DNA from: Pseudarthrobacter sp. IC2-21
GTDB taxonomy: Bacteria > Actinomycetota > Actinomycetes > Actinomycetales > Micrococcaceae
Length of the DNA stretch: 64,000 bases
Direction of reading: 5' to 3'
Assembly: GCF_034048115.1 (NCBI RefSeq)
Contig: NZ_CP139145.1
Location: 3,906,001-3,970,000, forward strand
The notes under the pieces are model-generated. The model saw nothing but the letters and a program-made list of their open reading frames with translations, was not told where the DNA came from and did no database searches. Positions 8,881 through 16,739 of this stretch are shown here, one piece after another. A program made the position numbers and the translations under genes. Within the stretch, counting starts at the first letter, position 1. Each line of letters opens with the position of its first letter.

Positions 8881-9022
8881 AGCTAAAAAATATCATAAAT
8901 GAGTTATTTTGCATCGGTAGCCTGGCACTTCGGCGGGGTTCGGACTATAAATATCCACCTCATGCGATACGCATCTCATTCATGCGGTTTTGAAACACCC
9001 GTTACCGCCGGACTCCCGCTTA
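8881..9022 (-). promoter_or_regulatory. AT-rich promoter region upstream of the XRE-MurA gene
   Basis: This 142-bp stretch is far more AT-rich than its surroundings (AAAAAATATCATAAAT, ACTATAAATATC) and has no gene. It contains a 13-base interrupted palindrome, ATGCGATACGCAT (8962-8974), followed by a half-site CATGCG at 8981-8986. As the adjacent protein has an XRE DNA-binding domain, these are candidate autoregulatory operator sites. No exact -10/-35 pair was assigned. Confidence 0.4.
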
Positions 9023-9817
9023 TTACCGCCACACGAAGTTCCAGGTCCCCATCCCGGCGGCGGCAACCACGGCGGCGGCAGCGATCAGCACCCCGCCCAG
9101 CACCACCCAGGCGTCCAGCACCGAGTAGGTGGATTCCCGCGCCCAGGTGCGGTGGCCGGTCCCAAAGCCCCGCGCCTCCATGGTGACGGCCAGCCGGGAG
9201 GCGCGCCGGATCGCCTGGACCAGGAGCCCGAAGCCCTGGCCGAGGGTGGCCCGGAGCCGCTCCAGCGGGCCCCCGTGGGAGCCCACTCCGCGGGCACGGC
9301 GCGCCATCCCGATGGTTTGCCATTCCTCGGCCAGCAGTCCCACCAGCCGCATCGCCGCCAGGGTGCCGAGGACGAACCGGTGCGGGAGCCGGGCCTTCTG
9401 GGCGAGGGCGTCGGCGAGGTCCGTCGGGTCAGTGCAGGTCATCAGCAGGATCGCCGGCAGGGCTATTGCCAGGCCGCGCAGCATGAACCCGAGTCCCAGC
9501 TGCAGGGAACCTTCGCTGATGGACCAAATGCCGACGTCGAGCAGTACAGCGCCGCTGTCCGCGGCCACAATGGCCGTGCTCCAGCCGCCCACCGCTGCCG
9601 CGATGATCAGGGGCCAGCCGCGCTGCCAGAGCAGGCGCAGCGTCAGTCCGGCCAGCGGAAAGAGCGCCAGTTCCGCAACCAGCGCCACCGAGGCGGACAC
9701 CCAGTCGATGGAGAGCGCCAGGACCAGGGTGATCAGGAAGACGGCGGCGAATTTGGCCAGCGGATTGGCGCGGGTCAGTACGGCGTGGTTTCCGCCCAGC
9801 GTCAGGGCGTCCCTCAT
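9023..9817 (-). CDS. ecfT: Energy-coupling factor transporter transmembrane subunit EcfT
   Basis: A 264-residue membrane protein from ATG 9817, overlapping the end of the ATPase gene by four bases (ATGA). It starts with LTRANPLAKFAAVFLITLVL and has several further hydrophobic helices, then the cytoplasmic coupling helices with the signatures AMARRARGVG-like (MARRARGVGSHGG) and VTMEARGFG. These Ala-Arg-Gly motifs are diagnostic for EcfT and contact the ATPase. Downstream of YkoE and the fused ATPase it completes a group-type ECF importer. The substrate is inferred from YkoE and the TPP riboswitch to be a thiamine precursor. Confidence 0.9.
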   Translation of the reverse strand: MRDALTLGGNHAVLTRANPLAKFAAVFLITLVLALSIDWVSASVALVAELALFPLAGLTLRLLWQRGWPLIIAAAVGGWSTAIVAADSGAVLLDVGIWSISEGSLQLGLGFMLRGLAIALPAILLMTCTDPTDLADALAQKARLPHRFVLGTLAAMRLVGLLAEEWQTIGMARRARGVGSHGGPLERLRATLGQGFGLLVQAIRRASRLAVTMEARGFGTGHRTWARESTYSVLDAWVVLGGVLIAAAAVVAAAGMGTWNFVWR

Positions 9818-11460
9818 CCCGTCCCTGCTTCCTGGCGGGCGCCGCCCCGGGAGGCCGGGCCGAGCCGCAGTTCGGTGCCGCCCAGGACGGCGGTGAATTC
9901 TTCGTCGTGGGTCACGGAGACCACGGACGTCCCTTCGTCGAGCAGTTCGGACAGGAACGAGGCGAGCTCGGCCCACGTGTTGGCGTCCTGGCCGAACGTG
10001 GGTTCGTCGAGCACCAGGACCCGTGGATGGGCTGCGAGGACGGTGGCCACCGACAGCCGGCGCTTCTCTCCACCGGACAAGGTGTAGGGGTTCGCCTCCA
10101 CGAGGTGGGTCAGGCGCAGCCGCTCCAGCAGTTCGTCCACACGTTGCTCCCCGTGCCCCAGATGCCGCGGACCGAACATCAGTTCATCCCGGACGCGCCC
10201 TGTGACGAACTGGTGCTCGGGCTCCTGGAACACCGTGCCGATCCGCGAAATCAGCTGCTTGGCCTTCCACCTGAACGGATCAATTCCGGCGCCTTGGGAA
10301 AGCTCGACGGCGGCGGAAACCTTTCCTGCCACCGGCGCCAGCAGTCCTGCGAGCGTCAGCGCGAATGTGGACTTCCCGGCGCCGTTGGGTCCGGTGACGG
10401 TCAGTGCCTGGCCGGCCCGGACCTGGGCGGTGATGCCGGTTTGGACGGGGACCGGCGGGATGGTCCGGAACCCCCGGCGTCGCGGGCGCTCACGGGACAC
10501 CGCAAGGTGCTCGGCTGCAAGCAACAGCTCCCCCGTTCCGCCGGAGCTACCCGAGCTTCCGGAAGCGCCCACGCTGCCGGAAGCGCCGGTCCGGGGACGC
10601 GTGGCCGGAACATACCCCGGCACCCACACCCCGGCGTCGATCAGCATGTCCCGCGCCTCGGCGAGCACCCTGTCCGGCGGCCCGTCCAGGAGCACTGCGG
10701 AGGCGCTGCCGGGGGTGCCGGAAGCCGCGCCGACCCCCGCAGCCACGCCGGGCTGCAGCACCACGATCCGGTCCACCAGGTCTTTCCAGACGGACACCCG
10801 GTGTTCCACCACCACCAGGGTGGCCCCGGTTTTATCGAGGGAGCGGCCCACCGCGTCACGGACCTCCAGGACGCCGGCCGGGTCGAGGTTGGCGGTCGGC
10901 TCGTCCAGCAGGATCAGCCCTGGCCGCATCGCAAGGATCCCGGCCAGCGCCAGCCGCTGCTTTTGGCCCCCGGACAGGGCCGACGTCGGGTGGTCCAGGG
11001 GAAGGCCCGCCGCACCGTCCGGGCGGCCGGCACTCCGCAGCCCGACGTCGTCGAGCGCTTCGTCCACCCGCCGCCAGATCTCGTCCCGCGGCACGGCCAG
11101 GTTTTCGGCGCCAAAGGCGACGTCGTCACCCACGCGGGAGAGGACCACCTGGGTTTCAGGGTCCTGTTGCATAAGTCCGGCGCGGCCGCGCCGGGCACGC
11201 GGCTCGGCGCCGTCGATCAGCAGCGTGCCCGTCTCATCGGCGTCGTCCCCTTCGTCCCCCAGCACCCCTGCCAGCGCATGCAGCAGCGTTGATTTGCCGG
11301 CGCCTGACGGGCCCAGGAGCAGCACCCGTTCACCGGGTGCAATGTCCAGGTCCAGCCCGTGGACGGCGGGTACGGCGCGGCCGGCGTGCCGCCACCCCCA
11401 GCCGCGGGCGGACACGGCTGCGGGGCGCACGGCGGAGGCGCCGGCGTCGGAAGCGGCCAT
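9814..11460 (-). CDS. ECF transporter ATPase with two fused ABC domains
   Basis: A 548-residue protein with two complete ATP-binding cassettes. The first has Walker A GPSGAGKST (about residue 50), signature LSGGQKQR and Walker B LILLDEPTANLD. The second has Walker A GPNGAGKST (about residue 335), signature LSGGEKRR and Walker B VLVLDEPTFGQD. The halves are joined by a Gly/Ser-rich linker (TGASGSVGASGSSGSSGG). Such fused EcfA/EcfA' (YkoD-type) subunits power ECF importers. The start ATG 11460 overlaps the ykoE stop by one base, and the 3' end overlaps ecfT by four bases, so the three genes are translationally coupled. The long open frame continuing to 11640 is a shadow inside ykoE. Confidence 0.93.
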   Translation of the reverse strand: MAASDAGASAVRPAAVSARGWGWRHAGRAVPAVHGLDLDIAPGERVLLLGPSGAGKSTLLHALAGVLGDEGDDADETGTLLIDGAEPRARRGRAGLMQQDPETQVVLSRVGDDVAFGAENLAVPRDEIWRRVDEALDDVGLRSAGRPDGAAGLPLDHPTSALSGGQKQRLALAGILAMRPGLILLDEPTANLDPAGVLEVRDAVGRSLDKTGATLVVVEHRVSVWKDLVDRIVVLQPGVAAGVGAASGTPGSASAVLLDGPPDRVLAEARDMLIDAGVWVPGYVPATRPRTGASGSVGASGSSGSSGGTGELLLAAEHLAVSRERPRRRGFRTIPPVPVQTGITAQVRAGQALTVTGPNGAGKSTFALTLAGLLAPVAGKVSAAVELSQGAGIDPFRWKAKQLISRIGTVFQEPEHQFVTGRVRDELMFGPRHLGHGEQRVDELLERLRLTHLVEANPYTLSGGEKRRLSVATVLAAHPRVLVLDEPTFGQDANTWAELASFLSELLDEGTSVVSVTHDEEFTAVLGGTELRLGPASRGGARQEAGTG

Positions 11461-12080
11461 CAGTTGAAGACGGGCTCCGAGGAGGCCTTCCGGGACGCGA
11501 AGGAGCTCAGCACACCGGTCCTCGCGAGGCCGCGGGTGGCCACCCAGGACACGGCACCGGCGATTACGGCGCCGGAGATGGCGCAGAAGAGAATGTAGGC
11601 GGCTTTGTCGCCGGCCTCGTAGGCGATGTTCCAGCCCCACGGGAGGAACGAGTCGTTCAGGCCACAGAAGAGGCCTGCCCCGGCACCTGCCAGCATGGCG
11701 GTGGGCAGGTTGAACTTCCGGTAGCCGAACGCGGCGAACACCAGTTCCGCGCCGAGGCCCTGCAGGATGCCGGAGATCAGCACGGTGGTGCCGTACTGGG
11801 ATCCCATCATGAGCTCACCGGTGGCGGCCACGGCCTCGCAGAACAGTGCGGCGCCCGGCTTGCGGATGACGAGCATGCCCAGAATGGCCGGAATCATCCA
11901 GCCGCCGGAGATCAGGCCGGTCAGGGGCGGGTAGGTGGCGTTCATCGGTGCCGAGACCAGCGCCGCGCCCTGGTCCCACGCCCAGAAGATCACGCCGCCG
12001 GCGATGGCGATCAGAGCCGCCACCACGATGTCCACTACGCGCCAGGTGTAGCCGGCCTTCTTGATGCTTACTGTTGTCAT
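11460..12080 (-). CDS. ykoE: YkoE-type ECF substrate-binding component (thiamine precursor)
   Basis: A 206-residue membrane protein with a perfect AGGAGG eight bases before its ATG at 12080. Its sequence (WRVVDIVVAALIAIAGGVIF, LISGILQGLGAELVFAAFG, AGAGAGLFCGLNDSFLPWGW) matches the YkoE family, the S component of ECF transporters for hydroxymethylpyrimidine or thiamine. It heads the operon behind a TPP riboswitch, and the fused ATPase and EcfT follow with overlapping codons. When intracellular thiamine pyrophosphate is high, the riboswitch should reduce expression. Confidence 0.92.
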   Translation of the reverse strand: MTTVSIKKAGYTWRVVDIVVAALIAIAGGVIFWAWDQGAALVSAPMNATYPPLTGLISGGWMIPAILGMLVIRKPGAALFCEAVAATGELMMGSQYGTTVLISGILQGLGAELVFAAFGYRKFNLPTAMLAGAGAGLFCGLNDSFLPWGWNIAYEAGDKAAYILFCAISGAVIAGAVSWVATRGLARTGVLSSFASRKASSEPVFN

Positions 12081-12149
12081 GTCAACCTCCTGAGGTACAG
12101 GAGGGGAGAGTATTCGCGGTTTCGGCCCGGCCTGCGCCGCCCGGATCCG

Positions 12150-12285
12150 GACACTCTGAGAAGCTCGACTCCCTTGCGCCGGTACTAACCGGATCAGGTT
12201 CGAGGGTCTGCGGCTGTCCGCACTCTCAGCGCCCACCACCGGCTGCATTCCTGCAGTGCCCGACGGCGGCGCTCCCCTGTCGTAA
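12150..12285 (-). promoter_or_regulatory. TPP (thi-box) riboswitch
   Basis: On the minus strand the leader reads GGGGAGCGCC near its 5' end, then GCGCTGAGAGTGCGG, then AACCTGATCCGGTTAGTACC, GGCGCAAGGGAG and a closing segment. CTGAGA and ACCTGATC...GGTTAGTACCGGCGCAAGGGA are the two conserved internal loops of the thiamine pyrophosphate aptamer. The 3' end lies about 70 bases before the ykoE start, and the AGGAGG site follows. This directly supports a thiamine-related substrate for the ECF transporter. No terminator hairpin with a U-tract was identified, so control could be at translation. Confidence 0.93.
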
Positions 12286-12331
12286 TAAATCTGCCCTGAT
12301 GGGCGTGACCCAGTTTACACCGCAGCCGCGG

Positions 12332-12337
12332 TAGATT
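12332..12337 (+). promoter_or_regulatory. -10 element of a probable leaderless promoter
   Basis: TAGATT ends seven bases before the ATG at 12345, the spacing expected when transcription begins at the A of the start codon. No ribosome binding site is present between the two. No convincing -35 was found at 16-18 bp. Confidence 0.45.
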
Positions 12338-12344
12338 GTGGGCC

Positions 12345-12887
12345 ATGACTGCCGAACCGTCCGATGTGACCCTGTTCGATCCCGATGCCGGCGGGAGCCA
12401 GCCCCCCGGTTCGCTGGAGGCATTGATTGCCAGGATCGACGGCGAGATCAGCGAGCTGCAGTTCCCGCGGTTCAGCAAGGACGATTCGCTCAACCTGGGG
12501 CTGCTGCTGGTGGAGCTGGGCAAAACGAGGAAGCTGCCCATTGCCATCGACATCACCAAGGGCGAGCAGGTCCTGTTCCACGTGGCCCTGGACGGTGCCA
12601 CGCCCAACAACGAGCACTGGGTGCGGGCCAAGCAGCGCACAGCCGCGCGGTACGAAATCCCATCGCTGCTGGTGGGCCTGCGGGCAAGGCTGCGGGGCGG
12701 CAGGATCGAGGACCAGGGCTGGTATGACGAATCCGTCTATGCCGCACACGGCGGGTCCTTTCCCGTGTACGTTGCCGGCGTGGGCGCCGTGGCCACCGTG
12801 ACCGTCTCGGGGCTGCCGCAAATGCAGGACCATGACCTCGTGGTGGAGGCCCTCAGGGAGATTCTGGGGTCCATGCGCCCTGCCTGA
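12345..12887 (+). CDS. UPF0303 / heme-degrading-domain (HbpS-like) protein
   Basis: A 180-residue protein resembling the UPF0303 family: LEALIARIDGEISELQFPRF, then LLLVELGKTRKLPIAIDITK, W followed by a lysine-rich helix (VRAKQRTAARYEIPSLL), and a glycine-rich HGGSFPVYVAGVGAVATVTV. Relatives of this fold include the heme-binding HbpS and GlcG proteins; the cellular role of UPF0303 itself is unclear. The start at ATG 12345 lies seven bases after TAGATT, an extended -10 position that suggests a leaderless transcript. An in-frame GTG nine bases upstream is the alternative. It is divergent from the thiamine transporter operon. Confidence 0.82.
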   Translation: MTAEPSDVTLFDPDAGGSQPPGSLEALIARIDGEISELQFPRFSKDDSLNLGLLLVELGKTRKLPIAIDITKGEQVLFHVALDGATPNNEHWVRAKQRTAARYEIPSLLVGLRARLRGGRIEDQGWYDESVYAAHGGSFPVYVAGVGAVATVTVSGLPQMQDHDLVVEALREILGSMRPA

Positions 12888-12957
12888 ATGCCGGCTGGGA
12901 CGCTGATCACGTTAGGCTAAAGGCAGTCCCCCGATCCGCCCACAAGGAGTTCACCCC

Positions 12958-13221
12958 ATGAACCTGTTCATCAAGCTGCTCGGCACCGGAATCAGCCTCG
13001 CCGCCGGGTTTGTCGGCACCAAGGTAGTCAACACCGTCTGGGAAAAGTCCACCGGCCGGAAGCCCCCCACCGGCAAGCACGAAGACACCCCAACGAGCCT
13101 TCGGTCCGCCCTGACCTTCGCGCTGATCTCGGCCTCGGTCAGCACCATCATCCAGGTCCTCGCCAACCGCGGCACGCAGCGGGCCATCACCCGGTTCGCG
13201 AAGACCCAGGACATCGTCTAA
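12958..13221 (+). CDS. DUF4235 small membrane protein
   Basis: An 87-residue protein with AAGGAG nine bases before its ATG. Two hydrophobic segments (LLGTGISLAAGFVGTKVV and ALTFALISASVSTIIQVLA) flank a short charged loop, W-EKSTGRKPPTGKHED. It ends with the charged tail RGTQRAITRFAKTQDIV. This is the DUF4235 family, common in actinobacteria, of unknown function. It stands alone between the UPF0303 gene and the convergent mrp operon. Confidence 0.8.
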   Translation: MNLFIKLLGTGISLAAGFVGTKVVNTVWEKSTGRKPPTGKHEDTPTSLRSALTFALISASVSTIIQVLANRGTQRAITRFAKTQDIV

Positions 13222-13239
13222 CGGATTTACCGTCCGGCT

Positions 13240-13282
13240 GCCGGGCTGTGGCTCGGCGCTCTTGTTCGGGCCACAGCCCGGC
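13240..13282. terminator. Long inverted repeat between convergent genes
   Basis: GCCGGGCTGTGGC (13240-13252) and GCCACAGCCCGGC (13270-13282) form a perfect 13-bp stem with a 17-base loop. It lies between the DUF4235 stop and the last mrp gene, and could terminate both. There is no obvious U-tract. Part of the loop, CGGCGCTCTTGTTCG (13254-13268), is repeated exactly at 13279-13293. Confidence 0.5.
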
Positions 13283-13348
13283 GCTCTTGTTCGTGGCTCT
13301 TGTCCGGCGGTCTTGCTGTGGCTCTGGTCCGGGCAAAATCCTCAGCCG

Positions 13349-13738
13349 TCAGGACTCTTCGTCGCGGGCCGACTTGGCCGCTTTCTGGACCACGGCCTCC
13401 AGGTCATCGGAGCTGAGCAAATCCCGGTGCATGTGCTTGGTGCGGTAGCCGGCCCGGCCCACCATGTGCGCGGACACCGGCACCGTCAGCAGCTGGAAAA
13501 TCCATGCCACCAGCAGCACCGGCCACACCCACCACGACCGCATCTGCAGGCCGATGGCCGCCAGGAGCAGGAACAGTCCCAGCACCTGCGGTTTCGTGGC
13601 CGCGTGCATTCGGCTCAGCAGGTCAGGGAAACGGAGGAGCCCGACGGCGGCCGCCAGGGACATGAGGGCACCCGCCACCAGGAATACCGCCGTCACGGTG
13701 TCGATCACGTTGTCCACCAGGCTCGCCTCAGGATTCAT
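13349..13738 (-). CDS. mnhG: Monovalent cation/H+ antiporter subunit G
   Basis: A 129-residue protein with three hydrophobic helices and the MrpG/PhaG signature: VAGALMSLAAAVGLLRFPDL, then LSRMHAATKPQVLGLFLLLA. It is the last gene of the mrp operon, and its start overlaps the end of mnhF by 11 bases. Mrp complexes exchange Na+ (or K+) for protons at the cytoplasmic membrane, and subunit G is one of the small subunits needed for assembly and activity. The charged tail after about residue 105 (KHMHRDLLSSDDLEAVVQKA) is cytoplasmic. Confidence 0.92.
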   Translation of the reverse strand: MNPEASLVDNVIDTVTAVFLVAGALMSLAAAVGLLRFPDLLSRMHAATKPQVLGLFLLLAAIGLQMRSWWVWPVLLVAWIFQLLTVPVSAHMVGRAGYRTKHMHRDLLSSDDLEAVVQKAAKSARDEES

Positions 13739-14006
13739 GGGTCTGCTCCCGCCGGTCGGCCACGAAGCGTGCCACTGTCACGGAGCCGATGAAGCCAACC
13801 ACCGACAATGCCACGAGCAGCATCAAGTTGTTCAGGTGCCGGTTCACGGCCATGTCGATGCACAGGGCCGCGCCGAGGATGGCCAGCAGCACATCGGAGG
13901 CCAGCACCCGGTCCAGCAGCGAGGGGCCCCGCGCAATGCGGATGATGGCACCGGCCGCGGCCGCCGAGAGAATGACTGCCGTGACAGCCAGGACAATTTG
14001 CATCAT
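13728..14006 (-). CDS. mnhF: Monovalent cation/H+ antiporter subunit F
   Basis: A 92-residue protein with three transmembrane helices. RIARGPSLLDRVLASDVL near residues 24-42 is the conserved MrpF motif. The start overlaps mnhE by four bases (ATGA) and the 3' end overlaps mnhG. It acts as a small membrane subunit of the Mrp complex. Confidence 0.92.
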   Translation of the reverse strand: MMQIVLAVTAVILSAAAAGAIIRIARGPSLLDRVLASDVLLAILGAALCIDMAVNRHLNNLMLLVALSVVGFIGSVTVARFVADRREQTHES

Positions 14007-14548
14007 GCCGGGGTCTCCTGCCGCACTGCTTCGAGTTCTTCCCTGCTGCCCATAATGCGGATCAGACCGGCTTCAATGGACCGGACTTCCTTACGCAGGC
14101 TGGCCACGTCCTCGGCGTTGCTGATGTTGAGCGCGTGCAGGTAAAGGGTGGACGTTGAACGGTCCACTTCCACCACCAGGGAACCCGGGATCAGCGAAAT
14201 CACGTGCCCCACGGCGGTGACGATGAGGTCCTGGTGGCTCCGCAGCGGGACGGCGACGACGGCGTTGATCACCTTGGGGCCGCGGACCACCGCCAGGTAC
14301 ATGACCTCGATGCTCGCTGCCGCCACCCGGGCGATGAACCGCAGGGCGAAGGGAACCGCGTGCAGGATATTGAACCTGCCGCTGAGCTCCACCGGCGGCA
14401 GGTAGAACATCCGGGCCACCAGCACGGCCAGCAGGGCACCGAAGAGCAGGTTGCCGGGACTGAAGTCCTGCCAGAGCGCACCCCAGACGATCACCAGCCA
14501 CACCAGGAGGGGAATCTCCTGGCGCAGCGAAAGGCGGCGGCGGCTCAT
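14003..14548 (-). CDS. mnhE: Monovalent cation/H+ antiporter subunit E
   Basis: A 181-residue protein matching MrpE. It has two N-terminal hydrophobic helices (EIPLLVWLVIVWGALWQDFS; NLLFGALLAVLVARMFYLPP), then a cytoplasmic domain with VVAVPLRSHQDLIVTAVGHV, ISLIPGSLVVEVDRSTSTLY and LHALNISNAEDV. It overlaps mnhD and mnhF by four bases on each side, so translation is coupled through the operon. It is an assembly subunit of the Mrp antiporter. Confidence 0.92.
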   Translation of the reverse strand: MSRRRLSLRQEIPLLVWLVIVWGALWQDFSPGNLLFGALLAVLVARMFYLPPVELSGRFNILHAVPFALRFIARVAAASIEVMYLAVVRGPKVINAVVAVPLRSHQDLIVTAVGHVISLIPGSLVVEVDRSTSTLYLHALNISNAEDVASLRKEVRSIEAGLIRIMGSREELEAVRQETPA

Positions 14549-16152
14549 TCGCCCCCACCCGCTTTCAGCGCCAGGGGCGGCACCTGGGTGTCCTCACCGA
14601 GCACCGCCTGGATGTACGAGGACCTTTCCAGCATCTCCTGGGCCGCCTGATCCGCCACCTTGAACAGCGGGCCGGCGAAGACCGTGAGGGATACGCCCAG
14701 CGCCACCAGCCCGAGGGTTGAGCCCACCATGGTGCGGGGCAGCAGGGTCACGCTGTCGCGGCCGGCCCGCCGGCCGGTGGCTGATTCCTCGCGCGCCGCC
14801 AGGAGAACGGGGTCCGGGTGCTCTGCGTCCGAGGGCTTCCGCCAGAACGCACGGTTCCAGACTCGCGCCACGGCGAGGAGCGTCAGCAGGCTCGTGACCA
14901 CGCCGCCGATCACCAGCGCGTAGGCGAGCGGAGTCCCCAGTTCAATGCCGGCCTGGATCAGGCCCACCTTGCCCAGGAACCCGGAGAACGGCGGTATGCC
15001 GGCCAGGTTCATGGCGGGCACAAAGAACAGGAGCGCCAAGACGGGGGAAAGCTTGGCCAGCCCCGCCAGCCGGTCCACCGAGGAACTGCCGCCCCGGCGT
15101 TCAATGAGGCCCGTGACGAGGAACAGGCTGGTCTGGATGGTGATGTGGTGGGCCACGTAGAACACGGCAGCGGCCAGCCCGGCCACCGAGGACATCGCCA
15201 GCCCGAACACCATGTAGCCGATGTGGCTCACCAGCGTGAAGGACAACAGACGTTTGATGTCGCTTTGGGCGAGGGCGCCGAGGATTCCCACCACCATGGT
15301 CAGGAGCGCCACCACCATTAAGGGAGTGTTCAGGCTGTCGCCGGGAAACAGCAGGGTCTCGGTGCGGACCATCGCATACACGCCCACTTTGGTCAGCAGG
15401 CCGGCGAACACGGCGGTGACCGGGGCGGGCGCGGTGGGATAGGAGTCCGGAAGCCAGAAGGACAGCGGGAACACGGCCGCCTTGATGCCGAAGGCCACCA
15501 GGAGCATCACATGCAGCAGCGTCTGTGTTCCCTCGTCCAGGTCCGCGAGCTTGATGGCGAGGTCTGCCATGTTCACCGTGCCGGTGGCGCCGTAAACCAT
15601 GGCGATGGAGATCAGGAACAGGACGGAGGACACCACGGAGACCACCACATAGGTGACGCCTGCCCGGATCCGGGGTCCCGTCCCGCCCAGGGTCATCAGG
15701 ACGTAGCTTGCCGTCAGGAGGATCTCAAAACCGACGTACAGGTTGAAGAGGTCCCCGGACAGGAACGCGTTGGACACCCCGGCCACGAGGATCAGGAAGG
15801 TGGGGTGGAAGATCGATACGGGGGCGTCCTGATCGCCGTCGGCCATGCCCTGCCCGGTGGCATAGATGAGGACGGCCAGGCTGACGGCGGAGGACACCAC
15901 CAGCATGAGCGAGGAGAACTGATCCACCACCATGGTGATGCCCCAGGGCGGCAGCCAGCCGCCGATGTTCACGGCGGCTGTTCCGCCCTCCCACACAGAG
16001 GCGAGCAGGGCGCATTCCAGGAGCAGCGTCAGGGACAGCACACCGATGCTGACCGCCCGCTGCGCCCGGGAATGCCGGAACAGCAGGAAGGCCAGCGCGG
16101 CACCAAAGATGGGAAGCAGGACGGCAAGCGGGGCAAAGCTTGTGATGTTCAC
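14545..16152 (-). CDS. mnhD: Monovalent cation/H+ antiporter subunit D
   Basis: A 535-residue polytopic protein homologous to complex I NuoL/M/N-type subunits. The proton-pumping domain is visible around VAFGIKAAVFPLSFWLPDSY, PTAPAPVTAVFAGLLTKVG and IKRLLSFTLVSHIGYMVFGL; the buried lysine in FGIKAAVFP is a conserved proton-channel residue. MrpD with MrpA forms the ion-translocating core. The C-terminal part carries an Arg/Glu-rich cytoplasmic loop (EESATGRRAGRD). It overlaps mnhC and mnhE by four bases. Confidence 0.94.
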   Translation of the reverse strand: MNITSFAPLAVLLPIFGAALAFLLFRHSRAQRAVSIGVLSLTLLLECALLASVWEGGTAAVNIGGWLPPWGITMVVDQFSSLMLVVSSAVSLAVLIYATGQGMADGDQDAPVSIFHPTFLILVAGVSNAFLSGDLFNLYVGFEILLTASYVLMTLGGTGPRIRAGVTYVVVSVVSSVLFLISIAMVYGATGTVNMADLAIKLADLDEGTQTLLHVMLLVAFGIKAAVFPLSFWLPDSYPTAPAPVTAVFAGLLTKVGVYAMVRTETLLFPGDSLNTPLMVVALLTMVVGILGALAQSDIKRLLSFTLVSHIGYMVFGLAMSSVAGLAAAVFYVAHHITIQTSLFLVTGLIERRGGSSSVDRLAGLAKLSPVLALLFFVPAMNLAGIPPFSGFLGKVGLIQAGIELGTPLAYALVIGGVVTSLLTLLAVARVWNRAFWRKPSDAEHPDPVLLAAREESATGRRAGRDSVTLLPRTMVGSTLGLVALGVSLTVFAGPLFKVADQAAQEMLERSSYIQAVLGEDTQVPPLALKAGGGE

Positions 16153-16739
16153 TTCACACCTCCTTCGGGGCCGGGGGTTACGTTTCGGGAACCGGGTTGC
16201 TCTTCGGCCGCGGCATCCACCGCGGGAATCGTCCGGGCGCCGGCCACCACCGACTCCCCGGACTCTTCAGGGTCTGATTGATCCGCATAGTCCGAAACGC
16301 CGCTGCCGTCGCTGCCAAGCATCGTCAGCGGAAACTCGGACGTCTCGGCCGGGATCTCGGCGTCGTCCTCGGCATCGAACCTGGGCGTCGCGGCCACGCG
16401 GCGGTCCTCGACGTCGTCCTGGATCTCATCCTGGCGCGCCAGGACCCAGGTGCGGTAAATGATGCCGAGCATAAACGCGGTGACGGCGAAGGAGATCACG
16501 ATCGACGTGAGGATGAGTGCCTGCGGCAGCGGGTCCGCGTACTCGTTGGCACCGGTGTCCTTGTTGAAGAACGGAGCCAGGCCGGCATAGCCGCCCGTGG
16601 TGAGGATCAGCAGGTTCGTGGCGTTGGTCAGGAGCATCAGCCCCAGAAGCACCCGGGTGAGGCTGCGTTCCAGGATCAGGTAGATCCCGCACGCATACAG
16701 GGCACCCATCACCATCAGCAGGGTCAGGTTGACACTCAT
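16149..16739 (-). CDS. mnhC: Monovalent cation/H+ antiporter subunit C with long acidic tail
   Basis: A 196-residue protein. The first about 100 residues are a NuoK-like MrpC subunit: LLMVMGALYACGIYLILERS, LLLTNATNLLILT-type helix 2, and ILTSIVISFAVTAFMLGI as helix 3. After YRTWVLARQDEIQ comes a tail of about 95 residues rich in Asp and Glu (DAEDDAEIPAETSEF; DYADQSDPEESGES). Typical MrpC is about 110-115 residues, so the tail is an addition, probably disordered and cytoplasmic. It overlaps mnhA and mnhD by four bases. Confidence 0.92.
   Translation of the reverse strand: MSVNLTLLMVMGALYACGIYLILERSLTRVLLGLMLLTNATNLLILTTGGYAGLAPFFNKDTGANEYADPLPQALILTSIVISFAVTAFMLGIIYRTWVLARQDEIQDDVEDRRVAATPRFDAEDDAEIPAETSEFPLTMLGSDGSGVSDYADQSDPEESGESVVAGARTIPAVDAAAEEQPGSRNVTPGPEGGVK

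Noticed and set aside
7321..8886. 521-codon plus-strand open frame
   Set aside because: It is antisense to the XRE-MurA gene, whose protein has clear domains; the plus-strand reading has none.
12336..12344. GTG start three codons upstream of the UPF0303 ATG
   Set aside because: It overlaps the proposed -10 element and adds no conserved residues.
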